Shown here piece by piece: positions 1 to 5,863 of a DNA stretch of 6,658 nt. A program made the translations under genes and the position numbers. This DNA is from Firmicutes bacterium UBA6132. GTDB taxonomy: Bacteria > Bacillota_A > Clostridia > Tissierellales > Sedimentibacteraceae. How positions within the stretch are numbered: position 1 is the first letter of the stretch; each line of letters opens with the position of its first letter. The notes beneath the pieces are model-generated. The model made no database searches, was not told the DNA's origin, and saw only the letters and a program-made list of their open reading frames with translations. Where the stretch lies: NCBI GenBank assembly GCA_002435835.1, contig DIVM01000190.1, positions 1-6,658 on the forward strand, written 5' to 3'.

Positions 1-49
1 GTAATTTTGCTGGGTTTTCTTATAAGACTTTAATGATAATATGTTCGCT

Positions 50-69
50 ATAACATCTTCATAACATCT
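50..69. repeat. 9-bp direct repeat, 11-bp period
   Basis: ATAACATCT occurs at 50-58 and again at 61-69, separated by two bases, so the copies lie about one helical turn apart. The second copy runs into the left arm of the inverted repeat at 67-99. Function is unknown. It could be a tandem binding site for the local regulator or for another factor, or chance in AT-rich DNA. Confidence 0.4.
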
Positions 70-99
70 ACATATTAAATTTATATAATAATATGTAGA
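67..99. repeat. 11-bp perfect inverted repeat
   Basis: TCTACATATTA (67-77) and TAATATGTAGA (89-99) are exact reverse complements around an 11-nt spacer. There is no GC-rich stem and no following T-run, so it is a poor intrinsic terminator. It is better read as a possible protein-binding dyad or a structure at the end of an upstream transcript. It lies about 175 bp upstream of the -24 box, within the usual range for sigma-54 enhancer sites. Confidence 0.45.
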
Positions 100-139
100 G
101 TCAGTCATATTCAGATGAAATTAGAATAATTGTAGATAT

Positions 140-174
140 TTGAACAGTATGGTGGTGAAAATTGAACAATATTG
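140..174 (+). promoter_or_regulatory. Candidate upstream activator sites (two TTGAACARTATKG repeats)
   Basis: TTGAACAGTATGG (140-152) and TTGAACAATATTG (162-174) match at 11 of 13 positions and start 22 bp apart, about two helical turns, so both would face the same side of the DNA. The second copy contains the perfect palindrome ACAATATTGT (166-175). They lie about 100-130 bp upstream of the -24 GG, a typical enhancer distance for NtrC-family activators. A related TGAACAG lies at 5725-5731 upstream of the second sigma-54 promoter. Assigning them to the regulator encoded at 2790-4139 is inference. Confidence 0.35.
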
Positions 175-271
175 TAGCCATTATTTAAAGAGCAACATGG
201 TTTTTTCTCATAAGATATTAACTTTTTATATAATTTTACAAATAAAATAAAAGTATAAAAAATTATTTACA

Positions 272-288
272 TTGGCATGAATATTGCT
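272..288 (+). promoter_or_regulatory. Sigma-54 (-24/-12) promoter of the five-gene operon
   Basis: TTGGCATGAATATTGCT matches the sigma-54 consensus TGGCAC-N5-TTGCW. The invariant GG (274-275) and GC (286-287) are separated by exactly 10 bases. The predicted transcription start is near 299, giving a leader of about 60 nt before the ATG at 360. A near-identical promoter precedes the second zinc-ribbon unit, and a sigma-54 activator with a GAFTGA loop is encoded by this same operon, so positive autoregulation is likely. I found no convincing -35/-10 promoter nearby to supply basal expression. Confidence 0.87.
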
Positions 289-291
289 GAT

Positions 292-323
292 AAAATATTA
301 AAAACATAAGTTTTTAATATTTT
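292..323. promoter_or_regulatory. 14-bp perfect dyad over the predicted transcription start
   Basis: AAAATATTAAAAAC (292-305) and GTTTTTAATATTTT (310-323) are exact reverse complements with a 4-nt spacer, ATAA. The predicted +1 (near 299) falls inside the left arm, so a transcript would carry only part of the hairpin. A DNA operator is therefore at least as likely as an RNA structure. The second sigma-54 promoter of the window has no such element. Its role (repressor site, leader stability or chance) is not settled by sequence. Confidence 0.5.
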
Positions 324-359
324 TAAGCTTAATACTAATTAATATCAAGGAGCGATTTT

Positions 360-716
360 ATGAATTTTAAGAAGTCAATATTGTATTTATTATTAAGTAT
401 ATTTGCATTAATTTTTATTTACAATTACATGCTCCCATATTTTGTTACACAAAGTTACATTGCCAATAATATGGGGATGGGCATGGGCATGCATATGCGG
501 GAAAGTATAAATAATAATGTACAATATAATTATAATAATTTAGTCAACATAATTGTTTTTATTGTGGTAATTTTAGCAAGTTTTTTAATATTAGATAAAA
601 TTATATTTGCTTCTAAAAGTAAAAAGTGTAATAAGTGTGGTCTAACTATAGAAAACAATCTATGGAAAGTGTGTCCAAGATGCGGTAACCACTTACATCA
701 ACGTAAGGAGGAATAG
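360..716 (+). CDS. Small two-TM membrane protein with Met-rich loop and C-terminal zinc ribbon
   Basis: This 118-residue protein has a basic N-terminus (MNFKK), a first membrane helix at about 6-28, an extracytoplasmic loop with alternating Met and Gly (M38, M40, M42, M44, M46 with H45), and a second helix at about 61-83. A basic patch (KSKK) and a zinc ribbon follow, with C90-x2-C93 and C105-x2-C108 around the WKVCPRCG core. The charges place both ends in the cytoplasm. The Met/His run resembles soft-metal (Cu(I)/Ag(I)) ligand clusters, but metal binding is inference. It is first in an operon with two other zinc-ribbon proteins, a kinase and a sigma-54 activator. The start is set by AAGGAG seven bases upstream. 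I know no characterised function. The closest relative in the window is the protein at 5864-6280, with the same topology. Confidence 0.9.
   Translation: MNFKKSILYLLLSIFALIFIYNYMLPYFVTQSYIANNMGMGMGMHMRESINNNVQYNYNNLVNIIVFIVVILASFLILDKIIFASKSKKCNKCGLTIENNLWKVCPRCGNHLHQRKEE
705..712 (+). promoter_or_regulatory. Ribosome binding site deciding a TTG start
   Basis: AAGGAGGA lies seven bases before the TTG at 720 and inside the end of the preceding gene. Together with the matching N-terminus of the paralogue at 1114 (ATG, same MTLL start), it supports initiation at TTG. Confidence 0.85.
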
Positions 717-719
717 TTA

Positions 720-1076
720 TTGACGCTCTTACTTTTAATTTTAATAGCTATAATAATATATTATAGTACAATATTTTCTGTTAATAGCAACAAAAAATGT
801 CCAAATTGCCAACATTCAGTGGAATCTGAATTTAATGTATGTCCAATATGTAAAGAGACATTAAAAAGAAGGTGTAATAAATGCAGTGAATTTGTTGATG
901 TAACATGGAAGTATTGCCCGTATTGTAAAACTTCTCTAAGAGAAAGTAATTTTGAAAAGTTAGAACAATTACGATATTTACTATATTGTGCTATTGACAT
1001 AAATAATAAAGAAAAAATTCTTAAGATTAGCCAAGAGATGGATAAAGAAATTATAAAAGAGATAAATAATGAGTAA
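720..1076 (+). CDS. Membrane-anchored double zinc-ribbon protein with helical tail (TTG start)
   Basis: This 118-residue protein has one N-terminal hydrophobic anchor (about 2-20), followed by lysines that favour a cytoplasmic C-terminus. Two zinc ribbons follow: C27/C30 with C41/C44, and C52/C55 with C66/C69, the second with the WKYCPYC core. Residues 76-118 form a charged, probably helical tail missing from the neighbouring paralogue. Residues 1-75 are identical to the 1114-1359 protein at 60 of 75 positions, so the two arose by tandem duplication. Only three bases separate it from the preceding stop, which implies translational coupling. Double zinc ribbons of this kind usually mediate protein or nucleic-acid contacts. 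A role as an adaptor at the membrane is inference, and the partner is unknown. Confidence 0.9.
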   Translation: MTLLLLILIAIIIYYSTIFSVNSNKKCPNCQHSVESEFNVCPICKETLKRRCNKCSEFVDVTWKYCPYCKTSLRESNFEKLEQLRYLLYCAIDINNKEKILKISQEMDKEIIKEINNE

Positions 1077-1113
1077 TGGTAGCAAAATTTACTACTGAAA
1101 GGAGGAGTTAGTT

Positions 1114-1359
1114 ATGACGCTTTTAATTTTGATATTAATAGCCATATTAATTTATTATAAAACAATACTTTCAATTGACAGCAACAAAAAATGCCCAAAT
1201 TGCCAAAATTCAGTGGAACCTGATTTCAATGTATGCCCAGTATGCAAAGAAACATTAAAAAGAAAGTGTAATAATTGCGGTGAATCTGTCGATGTAACAT
1301 GGAAGTACTGTCCTTATTGTGAAACTTCTCTTAGAGAAGGTGATAAGCGTGAAACATAA
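1114..1359 (+). CDS. Membrane-anchored double zinc-ribbon protein, short paralogue
   Basis: This 81-residue protein has an N-terminal membrane anchor (about 2-20) and two zinc ribbons with cysteines at the same positions as the upstream paralogue: 27, 30, 41, 44, 52, 55, 66 and 69. It ends about five residues after the point where the two sequences diverge and lacks the helical tail. The ribosome binding site AAAGGAGGA (1098-1106) lies seven bases before the ATG. Its 3' end overlaps the histidine kinase start at 1349 by 11 bases, so the two are probably translationally coupled. That overlap may mean the tail was lost when the copy came to abut the kinase gene, or that the longer paralogue gained one. 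Function is unknown; a membrane-tethered adaptor or regulator for the adjacent kinase is an inference from position only. Confidence 0.88.
   Translation: MTLLILILIAILIYYKTILSIDSNKKCPNCQNSVEPDFNVCPVCKETLKRKCNNCGESVDVTWKYCPYCETSLREGDKRET
1335..1343 (+). promoter_or_regulatory. Ribosome binding site deciding the kinase start
   Basis: AGAAGGTGA lies five bases before the GTG at 1349. The in-frame GTGs at 1319 and 1340 have no comparable site, and the one at 1340 lies inside this sequence, so 1349 is preferred. Confidence 0.7.
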
Positions 1360-2752
1360 AAAAGGTTTTAAGATTTTAAATATAGCACTTATTTTATTAA
1401 TCTCAATACTTCATTTTATGCCTAAATCTTCAGATTCTTCTCTACATCAATTCTACAGACTTCTTTTTTTTATTCCAATCATATTGTCTTCTTTTATATT
1501 TGGATTTAAAGGAGGGACAATTACAGCACTGCTAATTAGCGTAATATACTCTCCGCAAAAGTTACTTTCAATTGGTTTTGGTATTGAGGCAATTAATGAG
1601 CTTTTAGATATACTCTTGTTTTTTGTAATAGGAATAATTACAGGTATATTGGTTGAAAAGAAAAACATAGCAATAATTGCTATAGATAATCAGTTAAAAA
1701 AGTATGTAATCTTGGAGAATTACACCAATTCTATTTTTGAAAGTATAAGAAATGGCATAATCTCTATTAATAATGATTTTTTTATTACTTCAATAAATTC
1801 TGGAGCCAAGAATATTTTCGGAATAACTGGTGATTTCATTGGTAGAAATTTCATAGAAAACTTCTCATGTTTTAATGAAATTAATAATATAATAACTGAC
1901 GCTATGAGAAATGGTAATGCTGTTGAAAATATAGAAAAAAGTATTATAAAGGAAAATATTGTTGTTAATATAAAAGTTCACGTATACCCACTTAGCTTAG
2001 ACAATAAGAATAAAGGATTAGTTATCATAGTAGAGGATATTACTGAAACAAAAAAAATAATGGATCAAATGCAGAGAAATGAAAAATTAGCATCCATTGG
2101 TCAATTATCAACAGGCATAGCTCATGAGATAAGAAATCCACTTGCTATAATTAAAATGATTGAACAAACCATGAAAACCGAATTAAAAGATAACAAAGAT
2201 GCTGTTTTAGAGCTAAATGTTATTGATGAAGAAGTAGAGAGAGCGAATAACGTAATAAAATCGCTTATGGAATTTGGAAAACCTAATAAGAATGAAAAGA
2301 ATATTTCTTCTTTAAATGATATTATTAACGAAATATTAATTATTGTAAATAAGTATGTTTCACAACATAATGTAAATGTAAAGTTTAATGAGAGTAAAAT
2401 TCCAAGAAGTGAATTTGATAAAGAACAATTAAAGCAGGTTTTTGTAAATCTCATATTTAATGCTGTTGACGCAATGCCTGAAGGTGGAGATATAATTATT
2501 TCTACTGAAAGCATTCACAATAAATGGATAAAGGTTAATTTTCAAGATACTGGTATAGGAATTGAAGAGAATGACCTTAAGAATATATTTAATCCTTTTT
2601 TTACGACAAAAGAGGAAGGAACAGGATTAGGGCTTTCTATTGTTCATAGGATAATAGAGGATCATCGAGGGATTATAAAGGCAACAAGCGTAGTTGGTAA
2701 AGGTACTCAATTTGAAATACTATTCCCTATAGATGAAAATAAATGTAACTAA
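1349..2752 (+). CDS. Membrane PAS sensor histidine kinase, NtrB-like
   Basis: The 467-residue kinase (GTG start) has four probable membrane helices at about 8-24, 37-53, 56-68 and 84-103, joined by very short loops. A PAS-like domain follows (about 122-232), ending in the usual IVEDITE. The HisKA domain carries the phosphoacceptor H259 in STGIAHEIRNPL. The ATPase domain has the N box N367-x3-N371, the G1 box DTGIGI (400-405), FFTTK (417-421) and the G2 box GTGLGLS (424-430). All catalytic motifs are intact. The second-helix region (HQFYRLLFFIPIILSSFIFG) resembles the membrane sensor module of kinases paired with NtrC-type regulators. With no sizeable outer domain, the signal is probably read in the membrane or by the PAS domain. 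It should phosphorylate the regulator encoded 37 bases downstream. The signal is unknown. Confidence 0.93.
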   Translation: MKHKKGFKILNIALILLISILHFMPKSSDSSLHQFYRLLFFIPIILSSFIFGFKGGTITALLISVIYSPQKLLSIGFGIEAINELLDILLFFVIGIITGILVEKKNIAIIAIDNQLKKYVILENYTNSIFESIRNGIISINNDFFITSINSGAKNIFGITGDFIGRNFIENFSCFNEINNIITDAMRNGNAVENIEKSIIKENIVVNIKVHVYPLSLDNKNKGLVIIVEDITETKKIMDQMQRNEKLASIGQLSTGIAHEIRNPLAIIKMIEQTMKTELKDNKDAVLELNVIDEEVERANNVIKSLMEFGKPNKNEKNISSLNDIINEILIIVNKYVSQHNVNVKFNESKIPRSEFDKEQLKQVFVNLIFNAVDAMPEGGDIIISTESIHNKWIKVNFQDTGIGIEENDLKNIFNPFFTTKEEGTGLGLSIVHRIIEDHRGIIKATSVVGKGTQFEILFPIDENKCN

Positions 2753-2776
2753 AAGTGATATAGTAAATGATTATAT

Positions 2777-2782
2777 AGGAGG
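2777..2782 (+). promoter_or_regulatory. Ribosome binding site deciding the regulator start
   Basis: AGGAGG lies seven bases before the ATG at 2790. An in-frame ATG at 2733 would add 19 residues that fit no receiver domain and has no such site, while translation from 2790 begins exactly at the canonical MKVLIADDE. Confidence 0.88.
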
Positions 2783-2789
2783 CAGAGGG

Positions 2790-4139
2790 ATGAAGGTATT
2801 AATAGCAGATGATGAAAAAAATATGCGATGGATCCTTGAAAAAAACTTAAAGTCGGAAGGCTTTTCTATAATATGTGCGGAAAATGGCGAAGAAGCATTT
2901 AATTTGTTTTTGGATGAAAATCCAGATATGGTAATATTAGATTATAAAATGCCAAAACTTGACGGTATGGAAGTTTTAAAAAGGATAAAGAAAATAAATA
3001 ATTCTATTCCAGTGATTATGATAACAGCACATGGAAGTACAGATGCAGCAGTAGAAGCTATGAAGCTTGGTGCAGTGGATTATGTATCTAAGCCTTTTGA
3101 TATTACAGAGTTAAAGTTAACAATTTTTAAAGCTTTAAATATTGATAAATTAAATAAGGAAATACAATATTTAAAGGAAACGTCCACTGAAAATTTTAAT
3201 AATAAAATAATTGGACATAGCAAAAAAATGATTGAAATATTTGAAATTATGAATAAGATTGCGGATACAAATGCTACGATTTTAATTACTGGTGAAAGTG
3301 GAACAGGAAAAGAAGGTATTGCATCAACAATTCATAGTAAAAGCAGTAGAAAGGATAAACCCTATATTACAGTTAATTGTGGTGCAATACCTGATACTCT
3401 AATAGAAAGTGAATTGTTTGGTTATGAAAAGGGTGCTTTTACGGGTGCTAATAGTAGAAAGATAGGTAGGTTTGATAGGGCAGAAGGTGGAACTTTGTTT
3501 CTGGATGAAATAGGCGAACTAAGCTTATCATTACAAGTCAAAATTCTGAGGGTTCTTCAGGAAAAAGAATTTGAAAGAATTGGCGGAACCGAAGTAATAA
3601 AGTCTGATGTAAGAATAATAGCAGCGACAAACCGAGATATTGAAGCTATGGCTAAAAATGGTGAATTTAGAGAAGATCTCTTGTATAGACTTAAGGTAAT
3701 ACCTATAAACATCCCTCCTTTGAGAGAGAGAAAAGATGATATTAAACCTTTAGTAGAATTTTTTATAGATAAATTTAGCAAGGAAACTAATAAAGGTAAA
3801 ATAATAATCGAAAGAGATACGTTGGACTTATTAGAAGACTATGATTATCCTGGAAACATAAGAGAGCTTGAAAATCTAATAGAGAGATTAGTTATACTTT
3901 CAGGTGATGGACTTATAAAAGCGTCAATGCTTCCAAAAGAAATAGTTAAAGGTGCTTATGCTTCTAAAAATAACATATTTACATTACCAGATGAAGGTCT
4001 TAACCTTGAGGAACTTGAAATAAGTCTTGTAAGACAGGCATTAGAAAAATCAAAAGGAAATCAGACCCAAGCTGCTAAGCTTCTTGGAATGTCAAGGCAT
4101 GCTCTTATATATAGAATGGATAAAAATAATTTAAGATAG
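2790..4139 (+). CDS. Sigma-54-dependent response regulator, NtrC family
   Basis: This 449-residue protein has three domains. The receiver (1-120) has the acidic D7/D8, phosphoacceptor D51, T79 and K101. The AAA+ sigma-54 interaction domain (about 140-370) has Walker A GESGTGKE (168-175), the GAFTGA loop (215-220) that contacts sigma-54, Walker B GGTLFLDE (233-240), and arginine-finger region residues near R294 and R300. The C-terminal Fis-type helix-turn-helix (about 423-446) contains [16 protein letters not shown]. Everything needed to activate sigma-54 polymerase is present. It is the partner of the kinase just upstream. Both sigma-54 promoters in the window (272-288 and 5812-5828) are natural targets, which would make it an activator of its own operon and of the second zinc-ribbon unit. 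The target assignment is inference; the family assignment is firm. Confidence 0.96.
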   Translation: MKVLIADDEKNMRWILEKNLKSEGFSIICAENGEEAFNLFLDENPDMVILDYKMPKLDGMEVLKRIKKINNSIPVIMITAHGSTDAAVEAMKLGAVDYVSKPFDITELKLTIFKALNIDKLNKEIQYLKETSTENFNNKIIGHSKKMIEIFEIMNKIADTNATILITGESGTGKEGIASTIHSKSSRKDKPYITVNCGAIPDTLIESELFGYEKGAFTGANSRKIGRFDRAEGGTLFLDEIGELSLSLQVKILRVLQEKEFERIGGTEVIKSDVRIIAATNRDIEAMAKNGEFREDLLYRLKVIPINIPPLRERKDDIKPLVEFFIDKFSKETNKGKIIIERDTLDLLEDYDYPGNIRELENLIERLVILSGDGLIKASMLPKEIVKGAYASKNNIFTLPDEGLNLEELEISLVRQALEKSKGNQTQAAKLLGMSRHALIYRMDKNNLR

Positions 4140-4163
4140 TTTCAAAAAATACAGGTATGAAGT

Positions 4164-4183
4164 GAGGCTACTGAAAAAGTGAC
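4164..4183. other. Possible insertion-sequence end relic
   Basis: GAGGCTACTGAAAAAGTGAC reads, on the minus strand, towards a ...TTTTTCAGTAGCCTC end. This loosely resembles the terminal inverted repeats of many insertion sequences. It lies downstream of the transposase-like fragment at 4256-4357 on the same strand, but no partner repeat is visible in the window. The call is weak and rests on resemblance. Confidence 0.2.
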
Positions 4184-4202
4184 ACTACATCATTTTAACA
4201 AT

Positions 4203-4265
4203 AAAAAATTGGTGTACTAACGTTAAGAATAGTATCATTTCTTGATTAGTACACTTTAATTTTTT
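4203..4265. terminator. Bidirectional intrinsic terminator between convergent genes
   Basis: GTGTACTAA (4212-4220) and TTAGTACAC (4246-4254) form a perfect 9-bp stem. Outside it AAAAAATT (4203-4210) pairs with AATTTTTT (4258-4265), and a smaller AAGAA/TTCTT stem (4225-4229 with 4239-4243) closes the loop. Both strands therefore show a hairpin followed by a U-run. It lies 63 bases after the regulator's stop and about 90 bases after the P450's stop, so it can end both transcripts. Confidence 0.75.
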
Positions 4266-4357
4266 ACAGGGCAATATTCACAACCTTCACATTCGTAAGC
4301 GGTATTATAATATAATATTAGATGTAATTTGGTTAAAAAAATTTTATTACATGTCAT
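4256..4357 (-). pseudogene. Cysteine-cluster fragment, possible transposase C-terminal relic
   Basis: Directly after the P450 stop, and in the same frame, the minus strand stays open for 33 codons from ATG (4357) to TAA. Its last part reads NTAYECEGCEYCPVKN, with C23, C26 and C29. The Y-x-C-x2-C-x2-CP pattern recalls the cysteine cluster near the C-terminus of IS1182-type transposases, where it continues with further residues and another Cys; here it stops abruptly. The first half (MTCNKIFLTKLHLILYY) resembles nothing I recognise. There is no ribosome binding site, so it is more likely a degenerate remnant than a working gene. The assignment is from memory of the family and is weak. Confidence 0.3.
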
Positions 4358-5614
4358 TCATTTTGGGTTTATATTATTAATTAAAAATCCACTTTCAGGT
4401 AATGTAGGCATTTTTAATAAGTCATAACTTAAGTCTTGATTAGGAACTGTATACTCTATTTTATTAACAAGAAAATCTAAGCTTGCTTTCATTATTTCAA
4501 CAGTTATTCCTTCGCCTGGGCAACGATGGCCCATAGAAGAATCACCTCCACCTTGCGGTATAAAATTATATAGGTTATGTTTTTTATCCTTAAAACGCTC
4601 TGGTATGAAATAAAATGGTTTATCCCAAATTTTTGAATCGTGATTAGTACCGTATATATCAAGTAATACAGTCATTCCTTCTTTAAATTCACATTGATTC
4701 CAATTGAAGTTTTTTCGAACTAATGCACCAAGCATTGGTGCAAACGGATAATAACGACGCACTTCTTGTGTAAACATATCAAAGTAATTACTGTTTCCTG
4801 ATATGAGCCTATCCTTGCATTCTGAATTGTGATGCAATGCTAAAGCTGAAAATGTTATAAATGTAGAAATAGCAACAATTGGTCTTAACACGTTTATAAG
4901 TTCAATAGCAGCAATTTCATTACTAAACATTTCACCATCTAAATCTTTATAAAAAGCTATAGAATAAAGTATTGTACCCTCTTCCGAATTTTGTTTCCCA
5001 GATCTTACATCTTTTATTAATTTAATTAACCATTCTTCAGTTCTATCCCTTGCTATTCTACCTTTCCAGTGACGCGGTCCCACTGCTCCAAAAGCATCAA
5101 TCATTGAACTAAAATCATCAGCTCTGTTTTTAACATCAGCTTCTTCTATTGGAACTCTGGTCCATTGGCATGCTGAACGACATAAAACTTCTTTAGCTTC
5201 ATTAAAAAGGATAACTCTTTCCGCATTTACCCATGTATCTATACATGTTTCCCAATTTTTTTTTATAATCTTAGATAACTGCATTTCATTGTCTGGAGTC
5301 ATCATAGAAATAAAAAGGTGCTTCCTATGATTATGTTCTTCTCCATCCATTGTTTGTATTGCGTTAACGCCAAACAATGTTTTTTGTATTCTTTTTGGCA
5401 CAGCTCCATTTCTTTTAAATAAATCTGGATCATAAAACAACTTCGTAGCTTCCTCTCCGCTCATGCAAATTGTTTTTTTACCCAATAAACGCGTTTCAAA
5501 TACATTAGTTTCATATTTATCCATCCTATTTTTGATAAACATATAACCTTCTTGCATCAAATTTTTAGTGCTGTCGAGGCATTTATCATATGTAACAGGT
5601 TCATTACTGCTCAT
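4358..5614 (-). CDS. CYP152-family cytochrome P450 (fatty-acid peroxygenase/hydroxylase)
   Basis: The 418-residue protein matches the roughly 417 residues usual for CYP152. The heme-ligand loop PQGGGDSSMGHRCPGE puts the proximal thiolate at C365. The R244-P245 pair in INVLRPIVA replaces the usual acid-alcohol pair and binds the fatty-acid carboxylate; these match R242/P243 and C363 of Bacillus P450 BSbeta at a constant offset of two. The ExxR motif is E284-R287 (EVRRYYPF). Q87 corresponds to BSbeta Gln85, where the decarboxylase OleT has His, so H2O2-driven alpha/beta-hydroxylation of long-chain fatty acids is predicted rather than alkene formation. It has no signal peptide and is probably cytosolic. 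The ATG at 5614 follows AAAGGAGGA (minus strand, 5629-5621). It is convergent with the regulator operon and divergent from the second zinc-ribbon unit. In an anaerobe it may consume peroxide or modify lipids. Confidence 0.94.
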   Translation of the reverse strand: MSSNEPVTYDKCLDSTKNLMQEGYMFIKNRMDKYETNVFETRLLGKKTICMSGEEATKLFYDPDLFKRNGAVPKRIQKTLFGVNAIQTMDGEEHNHRKHLFISMMTPDNEMQLSKIIKKNWETCIDTWVNAERVILFNEAKEVLCRSACQWTRVPIEEADVKNRADDFSSMIDAFGAVGPRHWKGRIARDRTEEWLIKLIKDVRSGKQNSEEGTILYSIAFYKDLDGEMFSNEIAAIELINVLRPIVAISTFITFSALALHHNSECKDRLISGNSNYFDMFTQEVRRYYPFAPMLGALVRKNFNWNQCEFKEGMTVLLDIYGTNHDSKIWDKPFYFIPERFKDKKHNLYNFIPQGGGDSSMGHRCPGEGITVEIMKASLDFLVNKIEYTVPNQDLSYDLLKMPTLPESGFLINNINPK

Positions 5615-5715
5615 AAAATTTCCTCCTTTCTTAAACTATATTTTCCATATTAACTGAAAAAATTCTTTTTAATAAAGTTATTATTTGCCTCTTGTTGAAA
5701 ATTCTACACGGCGAT

Positions 5716-5741
5716 GTAAGATACTGAACAGAAGTAAGATA
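5716..5741. promoter_or_regulatory. Candidate activator site upstream of the second sigma-54 promoter
   Basis: GTAAGATA occurs at 5716-5723 and 5734-5741, 18 bp apart, flanking TGAACAG (5725-5731). TGAACA is also the core of both repeats at 140-174 upstream of the first promoter. The distance to the -24 GG at 5814 is about 75-100 bp, suitable for an enhancer. Whether it is a true regulator site is inference from this partial match. Confidence 0.28.
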
Positions 5742-5811
5742 GAAATTTATAAAACTTATCCATAATAGTCTCAAAATAATGAAAAATCATATTTAAAATA
5801 AAAATAAAAAC

Positions 5812-5828
5812 TTGGCATGATATTTGCT
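5812..5828 (+). promoter_or_regulatory. Sigma-54 (-24/-12) promoter of the second zinc-ribbon unit
   Basis: TTGGCATGATATTTGCT has GG at 5814-5815 and GC at 5826-5827 with the required 10-base gap. It is identical to the promoter at 272-288 at 14 of 17 positions, including both conserved blocks. Transcription should begin near 5839, giving a leader of about 25 nt before the ATG at 5864. The shared promoter type ties the two zinc-ribbon units into one regulon. Confidence 0.88.
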
Positions 5829-5863
5829 ATATATAAGTAAATAAAAATAAAGGAGGTGAGATA

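Larger units (their letters stand above)
1..359. other. Intergenic control region upstream of the zinc-ribbon/two-component operon
   Basis: I see no convincing gene in this stretch; all frames are short and stop-rich. It holds, in order, a 9-bp direct repeat with an 11-bp period (50-69), an 11-bp perfect inverted repeat (67-99), two similar 13-bp repeats 22 bp apart (140-174), a sigma-54 promoter (272-288), a 14-bp dyad over the predicted transcription start (292-323), a 10-bp palindrome TTAAGCTTAA (323-332), and the ribosome binding site of the first gene (AAGGAG, 347-352). This density of symmetry over more than 250 bp upstream of a sigma-54 promoter is what an enhancer-dependent promoter would be expected to show. 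Confidence 0.75.
5615..5863. other. Divergent intergenic region between P450 and second zinc-ribbon unit
   Basis: These 249 bp contain the minus-strand ribosome binding site of the P450 (5621-5629), repeats around a TGAACAG motif (5716-5741), and the plus-strand sigma-54 promoter (5812-5828). I see no strong -35/-10 or sigma-54 promoter for the P450. TATAGT on the minus strand at about 5639-5634 is a possible -10 without a clear -35. Activator sites here could act on either direction. Confidence 0.6.

Noticed and set aside
1..51. C-terminal tail of an upstream gene (frames ending at TAA 31-33 or 49-51)
   Set aside because: Both frames give 10-16 residues with no recognisable motif, so neither can be called.
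176..206. Terminator-like CCAT...ATGG followed by six T
   Set aside because: The stem is only four base pairs with a long loop; too weak to support.
761..1000. 79-codon minus-strand frame opposite the first double zinc-ribbon gene
   Set aside because: It is antisense to conserved cysteine motifs and has no ribosome binding site.
1077..1098. Hairpin GTAG...CTAC between the two double zinc-ribbon genes as an attenuator
   Set aside because: The stem is only four base pairs and AT-rich, with no T-run.
1319..1348. Earlier GTG starts (1319, 1340) for the histidine kinase
   Set aside because: They lie deep in the preceding zinc-ribbon gene and lack a ribosome binding site; 1349 has one.
2122..2514. 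130-codon open frame on the minus strand inside the kinase gene
   Set aside because: It is antisense to the HisKA and N-box coding region, which is unambiguously the real gene; no motif or start signal supports it.
2733..2789. Earlier ATG (2733) for the response regulator
   Set aside because: It overlaps the kinase end, has no good ribosome binding site, and adds residues foreign to a receiver domain.
3557..3781. 74-codon minus-strand frame opposite the AAA+ domain
   Set aside because: It is a shadow of the well-supported sigma-54 activator.
5630..5700. Sigma-A promoter for the P450 on the minus strand
   Set aside because: TATAGT-like -10 sequences exist but no -35 at proper spacing; in AT-rich DNA this is not distinguishable from chance.
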